Shown: piece by piece, positions 45,510 through 54,222 of the stretch
Layout of the letters: each line of letters starts with the position of its first letter
Numbering within the stretch: the stretch's first letter is position 1
From: Shouchella oshimensis
GTDB taxonomy: Bacteria > Bacillota > Bacilli > Bacillales > Bacillaceae_D
NCBI RefSeq assembly: GCF_002019765.1
Contig: NZ_KV917380.1
Location: forward strand, 3,364,576 to 3,428,575
Reading direction: 5' to 3'
Length of the DNA: 64,000 nucleotides
Notes under the pieces: model-generated
What the model was told of the DNA's origin: nothing
Database searches by the model: none
The model's input: only the letters and a program-made list of their open reading frames with translations
Made by a program: the position numbers and the translations under genes

Positions 45510-45938
45510 ATGAATGAGCATTTAAAGAAACTAAGAAAGAAAAACAAACTCACACAAGAAAACGTTGCAGAGCAACTACAGGTTTCCCGGCAAGCCGTTG
45601 CAAAGTGGGAAAGTGGCGATACGGTTCCTGATATGAACCATGCGATTGCTCTTGCCCGCCTGTTTAACGTTCGTTTAGACGATCTGGCTTCAGGAGAAGA
45701 GTCCCAATACGGTATCGGACCCAAAGGCAAGCATATTTTTGGAGTCACAACGATTAGCGAACGGGGACACATTGTGATTCCCAAAAAAGCTCGCGATCTT
45801 TTTCAATTGCGAGCTGGGGATAAGCTATTAATTCTCGGTGATGAAGAACAAGGATTAGCTCTTGTAAAGAATGAGCATTTTTTAACATTAGCCGGTGACA
45901 TCTTCGCTGCCCAAAATGAAAGTGACAACGTCGAATGA
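45510..45938 (+). CDS. XRE-AbrB fusion transcription regulator
   Basis: The 142-residue protein fuses two DNA-binding modules. The N-terminus is an XRE helix-turn-helix (LRKKNKLTQENVAEQLQVSRQAVAKWESG). The C-terminus is a SpoVT/AbrB swapped-hairpin domain (ISERGHIVIPKKARDLFQLRAGDKLLILGD). It overlaps the start of the ABC ATPase by four bases and likely regulates that transporter. ATG 45510 is preferred because ATG 45498 abuts the GGAGG site. Confidence 0.88.
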   Translation: MNEHLKKLRKKNKLTQENVAEQLQVSRQAVAKWESGDTVPDMNHAIALARLFNVRLDDLASGEESQYGIGPKGKHIFGVTTISERGHIVIPKKARDLFQLRAGDKLLILGDEEQGLALVKNEHFLTLAGDIFAAQNESDNVE

Positions 45939-46669
45939 AAGCAATTGAGACGCTTGATTTAACAAAACAGTATGCTACGCACAAAGCTGTGAATCAGCTT
46001 AATCTTTCCATTAGAGAAGGCGAACTTTTCGCGTTGCTTGGTTTAAACGGGGCAGGGAAAACAACGTTGATCAATATGCTCACCACTATACTTGCGCCAA
46101 CAAGTGGTGAAGCTACGATACATCACCTTTCCATACAGAAAAAGCCTCAACAAATAAAATCACTCATTGGAGTTTCTCCACAAGAAAGTGCTGTTGCTCC
46201 TCATTTAACCGTGGAAGAAAATATTCTTCTAATGGCGACTATTTATGGAGCATCAAAATTAGAAGCAAAAAAACAGTGTAAACACACTCTCTTGCAATTG
46301 AATTTACAACATGAGAAAACTAAAAAAGCGAAGCATTTATCTGGCGGCATGATGAGGCGATTAAGTATAGGCATGGCGCTCGTCACAAAACCAAACGTCC
46401 TTTTTCTTGATGAACCAACTGTAGGAGTTGATGTTGTTGCTCGTAGAGAGCTTTGGAATGTTATCAAGGAATTAAAAGGGAGTATGACGATTGTTTTAAC
46501 AACCCATCACATGGAAGAAGCAGACGCACTTGCTGACCGGATTGGTATTATGGCAAATGGATTCCTTATTAAAACAGGTACCCCTGCAAACTTAAAAAAG
46601 CAGAAGCATACAGACTCTTTAGAGGATGCATTCGTATCCTTTGTGCAAACAGAGGAGGTACCCTCTTGA
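45935..46669 (+). CDS. ABC transporter ATP-binding protein
   Basis: A 244-residue ABC-2-type exporter ATPase with Walker A GLNGAGKTTLINML, Q-loop GVSPQESAVAP, signature LSGGMMRRLS, Walker B VLFLDEPTVGVD and switch HHMEEAD. It pairs with the permease that follows, its stop overlapping that start. Exporters of this type handle drugs, lipids or peptides. Translation is coupled to the XRE-AbrB regulator upstream. Confidence 0.9.
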   Translation: MKAIETLDLTKQYATHKAVNQLNLSIREGELFALLGLNGAGKTTLINMLTTILAPTSGEATIHHLSIQKKPQQIKSLIGVSPQESAVAPHLTVEENILLMATIYGASKLEAKKQCKHTLLQLNLQHEKTKKAKHLSGGMMRRLSIGMALVTKPNVLFLDEPTVGVDVVARRELWNVIKELKGSMTIVLTTHHMEEADALADRIGIMANGFLIKTGTPANLKKQKHTDSLEDAFVSFVQTEEVPS

Positions 46670-47397
46670 AGACGATGGCATTCGCATCTCGAAATTATAA
46701 GGAAATGACGCGAGAATGGCTCACCCTACTGTTCGGGTTTGCTTTCCCTTCCCTGCTTCTTTTCTTACTCACTCTTATACAATCGAACATTCCGAATGAA
46801 CCTTTTCACATTGAACAACTGACGCCAGGTATCGCTCTGTTCAGCTTATCCTTTATTTCTCTGTTCGCAGGAATGTTGATAGCAAGCGATCGTGAGTATT
46901 CTTTTTTGCTCAGATTATTTACAACGCCTTTACGTTCACAGCACTTCATCCTTGGTTACGCACTACCCCTTTTTTTATTAGCACTCGTACAAATGACTTT
47001 TTGCTATCTTATCGCTTTCTTCCTTGGTCTCCCACTATCTATTAACATCTTTTGGTCAATCCTAACTCTCCTTCCAGCGGCTTTGCTCTTTATTGCGATT
47101 GGGTTACTAGCTGGTAGTGTTTGTACTACTAAACAAGTTGGAGGCATTTGCGGAGCCGTTTTGACGAACCTATGTGCATGGCTTAGTGGTGCTTGGTTTG
47201 ATGTCTCTTTAATTGGCGGCTGGTTTGAAGCTGTTGCCTATTCCCTCCCATTTGTTCATGCTGTTGAAGCAAGCAGAGAGGCATTATCTGGTCATCTCAT
47301 CGATACACTTCCTCACGTAGGATGGGTGTTTCTTTACGCAATCGGTATGAGTGTAATGGCCGTCTTTACCTTTAAACGACGTATGCGGTACGTGTGA
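46666..47397 (+). CDS. ABC-2 type transporter permease
   Basis: A 243-residue membrane protein with six hydrophobic helices and the ABC-2 layout (early LTLLFGFAFPSLLLFLL, later FGLPLSIN-like and AGSVCTTKQVGGICG regions). It forms an exporter with the preceding ATPase. Its TTG start overlaps the ATPase stop by four bases. Confidence 0.88.
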   Translation: MKTMAFASRNYKEMTREWLTLLFGFAFPSLLLFLLTLIQSNIPNEPFHIEQLTPGIALFSLSFISLFAGMLIASDREYSFLLRLFTTPLRSQHFILGYALPLFLLALVQMTFCYLIAFFLGLPLSINIFWSILTLLPAALLFIAIGLLAGSVCTTKQVGGICGAVLTNLCAWLSGAWFDVSLIGGWFEAVAYSLPFVHAVEASREALSGHLIDTLPHVGWVFLYAIGMSVMAVFTFKRRMRYV

Positions 47398-47417
47398 AAA
47401 ATGGAAGATACACCACC

Positions 47418-47466
47418 CCTTTTTTAATATGATTCGAATTTCTTATCATAGAGGATTAAAAAGGGG
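47418..47466. other. inverted repeat after the exporter operon
   Basis: CCCCTTTTTTAAT and ATTAAAAAGGGG form a twelve-pair outer stem around an inner ATGAT/ATCAT stem. Lacking a T run beyond the stem, it may be a terminator of weak type or a protein-binding palindrome. Confidence 0.45.
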
Positions 47467-47534
47467 TATTATGTTCATTACTACTTTCGCGATACAATAA
47501 AGATCGATTCTCATTACGAATGGAGTGATTCCAT

Positions 47535-48452
47535 ATGTTTGGTGCTATCTTCCTTGAAGTCATTTTTCCAATTCTTGTCCTTATGGCGTTAGGCCTCTTG
47601 TTACAACGCCAGTATGAGTTTAAATTAAAACCGTTTTCTACTTTATTAACTGTATGTTTTATGCCAGCATCGATTTTTTTAAATCTCTATTACGTCGACA
47701 TTGATCTAATTGTTCTATCACAAATCCTTGGCTACCTTCTTTTATTTACACTGGTGATGATCCTATTTAGTACAGCGATTACTAAAATACTTCACCTTTC
47801 AGGTAGCGAAGCAGCCGTTTTAAAAAACAGTGTCTCACTAATGAATTCAGGAAACTATGGTTTACCTGTCAGTCAAATGATCTTCAGCGCTAATCCCCTT
47901 GGCGTTACGATTCAAATCTTTGTACTCATTTTTCAAAATTTACTTACCTATTCGTATGGATTGTATAACCTCTTATCGGCGACAAAATCCTTTAAAGGCA
48001 TTCTTCTCTCATTCTTAAAAATGCCGATTATTCATGCCCTTATTCTAGGACTGCTTTTTCAATTGTTTCGGATTCCACTTCCTAGTTTTATTGAAACACC
48101 TCTGAGTTATCTTGCAAATGGGTTCATTGCACTTGCGCTCATCCTTTTAGGGGCCCAATTAGCGACTATTCAATTTGGTTTGTTTCATCGTGTTGTTCTT
48201 TTTTCTATTATTGGACGGTTACTCGTTGGACCATCCGTCGCATTAGGTATTATCGTACTTTTGAATCTTGATGGTATTGTTGCGCAATCTCTCTTTATTG
48301 CTAGCTCTTTTCCAACCTCAAGGAATACGGCAACACTTGCACTGCAATACAATATTGAACCTGAATTACATGCACAAGTTGTTTTGTATACAACACTTTT
48401 TAGCTGCCTTACAGTTACTGGTGTTATCGCTTTGTCAACCGTACTTTTTTAA
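47535..48452 (+). CDS. AEC-family transporter (auxin efflux carrier type)
   Basis: The 305-residue protein has ten hydrophobic helices in the two-bundle AEC pattern and the conserved NSVSLMNSGNYGLPVSQM stretch of the first crossover, with SSFPTSRNTATLALQYN in the second. Bacterial AEC carriers export or exchange organic acids such as malate. A GGAGTG site precedes the ATG. Stand-alone; specificity unknown. Confidence 0.88.
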   Translation: MFGAIFLEVIFPILVLMALGLLLQRQYEFKLKPFSTLLTVCFMPASIFLNLYYVDIDLIVLSQILGYLLLFTLVMILFSTAITKILHLSGSEAAVLKNSVSLMNSGNYGLPVSQMIFSANPLGVTIQIFVLIFQNLLTYSYGLYNLLSATKSFKGILLSFLKMPIIHALILGLLFQLFRIPLPSFIETPLSYLANGFIALALILLGAQLATIQFGLFHRVVLFSIIGRLLVGPSVALGIIVLLNLDGIVAQSLFIASSFPTSRNTATLALQYNIEPELHAQVVLYTTLFSCLTVTGVIALSTVLF

Positions 48453-48499
48453 GGAGGAATCTGTACTTTATTTTTAAATTAATTAGTCACATATTAGCA

Positions 48500-48622
48500 A
48501 TTTACTTTCTTAATTGGCGGAAGCTTGCCGTGGAGGAACGGTTGAGCCAACGCAGACCTAGCTGCTATGTCTCAACACGTCCCTTCTTCCACAGGCGTCA
48601 CCGCCAATTAAAAATTGCTAGT
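48500..48622. repeat. palindromic repeat element
   Basis: AATTGGCGG at 48512 pairs with CCGCCAATT at 48601. Inside, GTGGAGGAACGGTTGAG-like and CTCAACACGTCCCTTCTTCCAC-like arms (interrupted) extend the stem to a roughly 90-base hairpin with flanking AGCAATTT / AAATTGCT. This looks like a REP/MITE-type element of alkaliphilic bacilli. It follows a broken GNAT gene. Confidence 0.6.
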
Positions 48623-48670
48623 TCATAATACACCTCCTCAATACATGTATAAGTACCAATCCATAATGCT

Positions 48671-48841
48671 TCAAAAACCTTCTTCCGTTAATACATCTTC
48701 TCCATATACTCGATCGAAATGGTCTGTTTCGCCATCTAAGATTGCTCGCAATCTACCAAGTGTAGTGGCATCTTCTATTTTGGCTTCGCGAACAGTAATC
48801 GTCAGGCCTCGCTTTTCGTATTTAACTACATCTTCTCTCAT
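48671..48841 (-). pseudogene. N-terminal fragment of a GNAT acetyltransferase
   Basis: A 56-codon frame starts with ATG behind GAGGTGATGAA and reads like a GNAT N-terminus (LTITVREAKIEDATTLGRLR, then DHFDRVYGEDV), but stops before the acetyl-CoA domain. The palindromic element lies just beyond, suggesting deletion or insertion removed the rest. Might still be translated. Confidence 0.6.
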
Positions 48842-48949
48842 TTCATCACCTCTCTGAATCTATGTAAGCATTGTTTTTCGCTTTTCTGCAACTATTTGGT
48901 AAGCTAACAGTAATAACCATCTAAAGCCTTCATAAAGGAGGAATGTTTG

Positions 48950-49441
48950 ATGCACATACGAGATATGAAAAAGCGTGACATCCATGCCATCCGAGCACTC
49001 GCTACTAAGACGTGGAAGGCAACCTATACACCGCAAATTCCAGATGAGATTCAGAAAAAAGTCATTCGAGATGCTTATTCCTCCCACGAGATGAATCGTC
49101 GTTTTCGTTCTTCTATTACACTTGTTGCCGAGGAACATGGTCGTATTCATGGATATGCGTTTTTTTCCCGGGAGAAATATTCTGAGCATAACGCTTACCT
49201 TGAATCACTCTATGTAGATCCAGATCAGCAAGGTCAAGGTATTGGGAGATCTTTGCTTCATACAGGACTGAGACGATTTGAACAACCAGACCACTGCCGT
49301 CTGATCGTTTATAAAGGGAATAAAAGCGTTGATTTTTACACAAATGAAGGGTTTGAGCGAACTGGAGAGCGTACGGGAGATTTTTTTGGTTATCCAGTCA
49401 CCCTCATTGAAATGGAAAAAAAACTAAATGGGAAAGGATGA
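48950..49441 (+). CDS. GNAT-family N-acetyltransferase
   Basis: A 163-residue GNAT enzyme beginning IRDMKKRDIHAIRALATKTW, with strand 4 and the acetyl-CoA loop clear in LESLYVDPDQQGQGIGRSLLH (Q-x-x-G-x-G). It ends with VDFYTNEGFERTGERTGDFFG. The ATG at 48950 follows AAAGGAGG. Its last codons overlap the ribosome binding site of the amidohydrolase, so the two are co-translated. Substrate unknown. Confidence 0.88.
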   Translation: MHIRDMKKRDIHAIRALATKTWKATYTPQIPDEIQKKVIRDAYSSHEMNRRFRSSITLVAEEHGRIHGYAFFSREKYSEHNAYLESLYVDPDQQGQGIGRSLLHTGLRRFEQPDHCRLIVYKGNKSVDFYTNEGFERTGERTGDFFGYPVTLIEMEKKLNGKG

Positions 49442-49446
49442 TCCTT

Positions 49447-50784
49447 ATGAAGAAGACACTTATTAAAGGCGGGACTGTCATACCCGTAACAGATCAAACT
49501 ACTTACATAAAAGCTGATATTTTAATAGAGGGGACAAAAATAAGTAAAATTGAACCTTCTATCCACGATGAAGAGGCCGACATCATTAATGCGAGTAATA
49601 GGATTGTGATGCCTGGCTTTGTTGACAGTCACCGTCACACTTGGGAATCTATGATTCGGAATATTGGTGCTGATTGGTCCTTACAAACCTACTTGAGTAA
49701 ACTCTATTATGGTGGGATAGGTTCAAAGCGTAGACCTCAAGACGATTACATCGGCAATTTGTTTGGCGCGTTAGAAGCATTAGACGCTGGTGTAACAACC
49801 ATCCTCGATTGGACAATGATTAATTCCATTGAACATGCTGAAGAAAGCATTCGTGGATTACAAGATGCTGGAATTCGAGCTGTATTTGCATATGGTGCAC
49901 CTGGAGATGAGGCATTTTGGAACAATGACAGTACATTAACGCATACAGACGATGCGAAAACCATTCAATCGGCTTACTTCCAATCCCCAAACCAGCTGCT
50001 TACATTAGGTCTTGCTATTCGCGGCCCTGAATTCAGTGCATGGGATACAGCTGTAAACGAAATAAACACCGCTCGAGAAATGGGAATTTTGGCTACCATG
50101 CATTTAGGATTTGGTACTTGGGGACGTACAGCCCATTCCATCGAACGCCTTGACGAGCAACACCTTCTTGGAAAGGACTTGAACTTTACGCATATGAACC
50201 GCGTAACCGATGAGGCCATGAAACGAATTGCCGCTAAGGGTGGGAGTGTGTCTGTCACACCAGAAGTCGAAATGATGATGGGCCATGGCTACCCAGCTAC
50301 AGGCCTCGCTCTTGAAAATGGTGTCAAGCCTACTCTCGGTGTCGATGTCGTGACGTCTACAGGTGGCGATATGTTTGCTCAAATGAAGTTTGCCTTACAA
50401 GCAGAGAGAGCGCGAGTCAATGAAAAGCTTCTTGATGAAGGCATAATGCCCGGACCAGACCTCCATCTCTCTGCCAATCAAATCCTAGAATGCGCAACTA
50501 TTGAAGGAGCTAAAGCACTCTTACTTGACGACAAGATTGGTAGTCTTGAAGTAGGAAAAGAAGCTGACATTATTTTACTAAATACGTGTGATCTAAACTT
50601 AAGTCCGATTACCGATCCAATCGGCGCTGTCGTCCAAACTGCACATCCAGGCAATGTTGATTCTGTATTCGTTGCTGGTAAGGCCGTTAAACGACACGGT
50701 CAGCTGTTATTCAGTAATCTTGACTCACTTCGTAGCCAGTTATCGGACGCGCAACAGCATGTGCTTGCTCATACGAACGTATAG
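49447..50784 (+). CDS. amidohydrolase of the cytosine deaminase / chlorohydrolase family
   Basis: A 445-residue metal-dependent hydrolase of subtype III. The metal site is visible as FVDSHRHTWESM, then MHLGFGTWG (His), NFTHMNRV (His) and the catalytic Asp in LGVDVVTSTGGD. The C-terminal shell is typical (GSLEVGKEADIILL). Relatives include AtzB/TrzN-type and guanine/cytosine deaminases. The first-site motif is HRHTWE rather than the more common HxHxx, a feature of the uncharacterised group. Co-transcribed with the GNAT gene. Substrate unknown. Confidence 0.87.
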   Translation: MKKTLIKGGTVIPVTDQTTYIKADILIEGTKISKIEPSIHDEEADIINASNRIVMPGFVDSHRHTWESMIRNIGADWSLQTYLSKLYYGGIGSKRRPQDDYIGNLFGALEALDAGVTTILDWTMINSIEHAEESIRGLQDAGIRAVFAYGAPGDEAFWNNDSTLTHTDDAKTIQSAYFQSPNQLLTLGLAIRGPEFSAWDTAVNEINTAREMGILATMHLGFGTWGRTAHSIERLDEQHLLGKDLNFTHMNRVTDEAMKRIAAKGGSVSVTPEVEMMMGHGYPATGLALENGVKPTLGVDVVTSTGGDMFAQMKFALQAERARVNEKLLDEGIMPGPDLHLSANQILECATIEGAKALLLDDKIGSLEVGKEADIILLNTCDLNLSPITDPIGAVVQTAHPGNVDSVFVAGKAVKRHGQLLFSNLDSLRSQLSDAQQHVLAHTNV

Positions 50785-50795
50785 TAGCTGAACAT

Positions 50796-50832
50796 AACAG
50801 CCTTACGAGCATTCGGAAGGCTGTTCGTTTTT
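50796..50832 (+). terminator. terminator after the amidohydrolase
   Basis: AACAGCCTT and AAGGCTGTT pair, followed by CGTTTTTG. Confidence 0.8.
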
Positions 50833-50840
50833 GAAATATT

Positions 50841-50959
50841 TGTGGATAACACTTCGAAAACGAATTCATTTTCCACAGTTTTCCGACTTATCTACATTTT
50901 TTATACACATATTAACCTCTTTGATCATCAATTTTGATTGTCTGTGATGGTTATCCACA
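50841..50959. promoter_or_regulatory. cluster of five DnaA boxes
   Basis: Three perfect matches to TTATnCACA occur: inverted TGTGGATAA at 50841, TTATACACA at 50901 and TTATCCACA at 50951. Two single-mismatch boxes lie between them, TTTTCCACA at 50869 and TTATCTACA at 50888. The density in 119 mostly non-coding bases is far above chance. No dnaA, dnaN or replication gene is nearby. Confidence 0.75.
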
Positions 50960-51481
50960 TTCATGAACAAGCACGCTAAATAATAATGAATCCCGCCAAT
51001 GGTCTTTTGACCAGAGGTTTTCGCGTAATCTTCCTTCTTCTCGCATGCCAAGACGCTGTAGTACCCTTGCCGAGGCACCATTATTCGGATCGCATGTTCC
51101 ATAAATACGATGTAACTCTAATTCTTCAAATCCATATAGAAGCATCTTTTTTGCTGCTTTTGTTGCTAAACCTTGTCCCCAATAATCAGGATGTAAAATG
51201 TACGAAATCTCGCCATTTGTTTTATCTCGCACATTTAATTCTGTAACGCCAATCGTTCGCCTATCTTTTTGAATAGCATACGCAAAACGGATACGTGGCA
51301 CCTGCTGAGCAGCCTCTACAATTCCTTTCACATAATCGGTCGTATCTTTCTCTCTCATTGTCTCCCATGGTTGGTATTGACTAACGATTGGAAGTGACGC
51401 ATAACGATGAATGGCTTTCCAATCTTCATAAACCACTTCTGCTAAATCGAATTCCGCTTCTGAAAATACTACTTTTCCCAC
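50951..51481 (-). CDS. GNAT acetyltransferase, RimJ/RimL type
   Basis: A 176-residue acetyltransferase. The core shows TIGVTELNVRDKTNGEISY, the acetyl-CoA loop PDYWGQGLATKAAKKMLLY, and the C-terminal NGASARVLQRLGMREEGRLREN region found in ribosomal-protein acetyltransferases. The GTG at 51481 is chosen because GGGAGGG is nine bases upstream; a GTG ten codons earlier is the alternative. The stop codon lies inside a DnaA box. Confidence 0.86.
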   Translation of the reverse strand: MGKVVFSEAEFDLAEVVYEDWKAIHRYASLPIVSQYQPWETMREKDTTDYVKGIVEAAQQVPRIRFAYAIQKDRRTIGVTELNVRDKTNGEISYILHPDYWGQGLATKAAKKMLLYGFEELELHRIYGTCDPNNGASARVLQRLGMREEGRLRENLWSKDHWRDSLLFSVLVHECG

Positions 51482-51569
51482 TCCAATTTTCCCTCCCTTT
51501 CTATTCACTCACCCTTACTCTATCATGAACGATAGGCAAAATAAAAAAGCCTATTAGGCTCTGAACGAA

Positions 51570-51749
51570 TTAATACCCTTGCTTTCTTCTTAATTGAAAC
51601 GCATACCGTCTTAAGGTTGATGTAACGTTGTTTTCATGCTGACACACGTCGCAATAAACATAATGAGCAGTCGCGATATATGCTTTTAATACATAGTTCG
51701 ATAGGGCCTTCGGGTTTCCGCACTTATCACAAAATACTAGTACCTTCAA
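51570..51749 (-). CDS. small zinc-ribbon-like protein, 59 aa
   Basis: A short protein starting at TTG with GAGGAGG eight bases upstream. Two cysteine pairs, FCDKCGNP near residue 7 and VYCDVCQHEN near residue 33, form a Cys4 zinc-ribbon pattern, and the C-terminus is basic (STLRRYAFQLRRKQGY). It may bind RNA, DNA or another protein. Family not recognised. Confidence 0.65.
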   Translation of the reverse strand: MKVLVFCDKCGNPKALSNYVLKAYIATAHYVYCDVCQHENNVTSTLRRYAFQLRRKQGY

Positions 51750-51835
51750 TTCGTTCGCCTCCTCACATCCAGCATTATAATCTTTTGTATACCCATTTCA
51801 CATAAAAAAACGCACCTGCTTTAGATGCGTCTCCT

Positions 51836-52492
51836 TTAAAATTCTTTTCGCTTGTATAGAATGAGTGACACGATATAGGAAAGGACAAACACGATGAGAG
51901 TGATGCCAATAAACAGTAAGCCAAAGAATAAATCGGCGTCTGATCCAAAATAGGTTCCCTCTTCATTAAATACCATTGAAAAAATCGTATAAGTCAATAA
52001 ATAAACACCGATTGAGCCACCCATTCCTAAAACCAAAATCATATCACTCTTTTCGGCTCCAAGGATATAGGTTAGGGGGTACGTAATGACTCCCGAGGTT
52101 AGCACAATGCCAATGATCGACAAGATTCCAACAAAGAAATAATCTGTAGGCACTTGGTTAAATAAGTGAGTTGCGATAAAATAAGCGGCTCCAGCAAAAC
52201 CAACCCCAACTAGAAGTAACAATACAAAGAATAAATAGTGACTTTGGACAACTTTGGCTCGACTTATTGGGAGTGTAGCCATATATTTACTCCATCCAGA
52301 TTTTCCTTCATGCTTTAACACTTCTAACGCTGGTGAAACCATAAAACCAATCGCAACAAAAGCCGCTAATCGATCAAGCATACTCCCTTCAAAAAATATG
52401 AGGATCACAACCGGAATAACGAATGCAAGCAACGCATACACCCATATTGATTTTTGCACACTATAATATTGATTTAATAGCAACCCTTTCAT
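51836..52492 (-). CDS. ABC-2 family transporter permease
   Basis: A 218-residue membrane protein with six hydrophobic helices, similar in layout to Bacillus ABC-2 permeases of ytr/bcr-type loci (YSVQKSIWVYALLAFVIPVVI, later MVSPALEVLKHEGKSGWSKYMATLPISRAKVV). It forms an exporter with one or both upstream ATPases. Its start overlaps the previous stop by four bases; last gene of the GntR-ABC-ABC-permease operon. Confidence 0.87.
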   Translation of the reverse strand: MKGLLLNQYYSVQKSIWVYALLAFVIPVVILIFFEGSMLDRLAAFVAIGFMVSPALEVLKHEGKSGWSKYMATLPISRAKVVQSHYLFFVLLLLVGVGFAGAAYFIATHLFNQVPTDYFFVGILSIIGIVLTSGVITYPLTYILGAEKSDMILVLGMGGSIGVYLLTYTIFSMVFNEEGTYFGSDADLFFGLLFIGITLIVFVLSYIVSLILYKRKEF

Positions 52493-53325
52493 ACATGAAC
52501 ACCTCTCATGAGTAATACTGTCATTTCATCTAAAGATGCTGCCTTGCCTTCTTTCCCTTTAACAAGAACAGAAACAAGCTCCTCCTGTACTCGATAGGCG
52601 ACAATTGTTTCTTTTGTTAAAGAGTGAAATTCCTTCGTCGTACACGATCGTATGCGGTAAGTCGATAGCAATGATTCTTTCTCAATATCAAATAGAATCC
52701 TGCCATCTTTAATGAAAATAAGCGAATCGGCAATCTTTTCAATATCACTCGTTATATGAGAAGAAAGAAGAATGGATCGCTTTCCATCGCTGACAAATGT
52801 GCGTAATACACTCAAAAGATCATCACGCCCACTCGGATCAAGCCCTGCCGTTGCTTCATCTAACAGAAGCAGCTTCGCATCATGGGAGAGTGCCACAGCT
52901 ACCGATACCTTCATCGACATGCCTCTTGAAAAAGACCCTATTTTCTTTTTTCTTGGTAAAGAGAATTGTTCGACATATGAGTAAAACATCTCTTTATCCC
53001 AATTGCGATAAATTCCATTAAACACACGTTCTAACTTCACAATAGTTAATTCTTCAGGAAGTTGAACGGTATCAAATACAACCCCAATCTCTTCTTTTAC
53101 AAAGTCTTTTCCGTCTTGCATTTCCTGACCAAACACGCGGACAGTACCTTGATCCTTGCGAATGGAACCAATGATAGAACCAATGGTTGTTGATTTACCG
53201 GCACCATTTTCCCCAATAAAGCCAACAATCGATCCTGGCTTAATGGTAAAGGAAACATTTTTTAAACCAAAACCACCTTGTTTAAATGTTTTGTTAAGTT
53301 CGCTTACTTCCACTAAAGCATTCAC
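52489..53325 (-). CDS. ABC transporter ATP-binding protein
   Basis: A 278-residue ATPase: Walker A GENGAGKSTTIGSIIG, signature FSRGMSMKVSVA (R replacing the first G), Walker B LLLLDEATAGLD and switch SSHITSDIEKI. The substitution LSGG to FSRG is characteristic of this BcrA/YtrB-like group. GTG start after GGAGGG. It acts with the permease downstream. Confidence 0.9.
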   Translation of the reverse strand: MNALVEVSELNKTFKQGGFGLKNVSFTIKPGSIVGFIGENGAGKSTTIGSIIGSIRKDQGTVRVFGQEMQDGKDFVKEEIGVVFDTVQLPEELTIVKLERVFNGIYRNWDKEMFYSYVEQFSLPRKKKIGSFSRGMSMKVSVAVALSHDAKLLLLDEATAGLDPSGRDDLLSVLRTFVSDGKRSILLSSHITSDIEKIADSLIFIKDGRILFDIEKESLLSTYRIRSCTTKEFHSLTKETIVAYRVQEELVSVLVKGKEGKAASLDEMTVLLMRGVHV

Positions 53326-53352
53326 ACTCGCACCCTCCTTTACCTCAACCGT

Positions 53353-54222
53353 TTACCTTATTTCCGATCGATCACCGATCGTGTACACCATTATCTCTTC
53401 TAAAGACGCCTTCTCCATTACCACTTCATCTCCCATTAGACGTCTTACAAGGCTAGCTTGATTCGTTAACGCTTCAAACCCAAACGATGTCTCTTTCACT
53501 TGTAAAAATAGCTTTCGCGTATCTGAATCAAGCAAGTCAGTAGCACCTCTGACAATAAAATGCTGATCGAGAATCGCGTCTTTCTCATCATGTAAAAGGA
53601 CTGTTCCATTATGGAGAAACAGAATATAATCAGCGATTTGCTCTAAGTCAGTCGTAATATGCGTCGAAAAAAATACAGCTTTTTCTTCATCCTGAATGAC
53701 GTCCATTAACAACTGCAAAATCTCTCTACGACTTATTGGATCAAGAGCTGACGTTGGTTCATCTAACACAATCAAATCAGCGTGATGGGATAACGCAATC
53801 GCAATGGAAAGCTTCATTCCCATCCCCTTAGACAATTGACCAATTTTTTGATCGGGACGCAAGTTGAACTGGTTTAAATAATGCTCAAATCGATCATCAT
53901 CCCATTTAGAATAGAAATTGGAGACAACGTTTTTCATTTTTTCAATGGTCAGATGCTGGTAAAGATGGTGCTCAGAGAAAACAACCCCTACCCGCTGCTT
54001 AATTTCCTCCCTATTAGACTGATACGTCTGATTAAACAAGTTGATTTCGCCTGAATCTGGTTTCACTAAATCAAGCATCAGTTTAATCGTTGTTGTTTTC
54101 CCTGCACCATTGGGCCCAATAAAACCCGTAATAAACCCTTTTTTAACGGAGAAAGAGACATCTCTTAACAAAAAGTTTTTATACGTTTTATGAACATGAT
54201 GAAATGAAACAACCTCTTCCAT
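53353..54222 (-). CDS. ABC transporter ATP-binding protein
   Basis: The second ATPase of the operon, 289 residues: Walker A GPNGAGKTTTIKLML, signature LSKGMGMKLSIA, Walker B LIVLDEPTSALD and switch STHITTDLEQI. It resembles the downstream ATPase, suggesting a heterodimer or duplication. It starts one base into the GntR stop (TAATG). Confidence 0.9.
   Translation of the reverse strand: MEEVVSFHHVHKTYKNFLLRDVSFSVKKGFITGFIGPNGAGKTTTIKLMLDLVKPDSGEINLFNQTYQSNREEIKQRVGVVFSEHHLYQHLTIEKMKNVVSNFYSKWDDDRFEHYLNQFNLRPDQKIGQLSKGMGMKLSIAIALSHHADLIVLDEPTSALDPISRREILQLLMDVIQDEEKAVFFSTHITTDLEQIADYILFLHNGTVLLHDEKDAILDQHFIVRGATDLLDSDTRKLFLQVKETSFGFEALTNQASLVRRLMGDEVVMEKASLEEIMVYTIGDRSEIR

Noticed and set aside
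48615-48857. 80-codon plus-strand frame
   Set aside because: It is the reverse complement of the GNAT fragment, which has a proper start and protein-like sequence on the minus strand.
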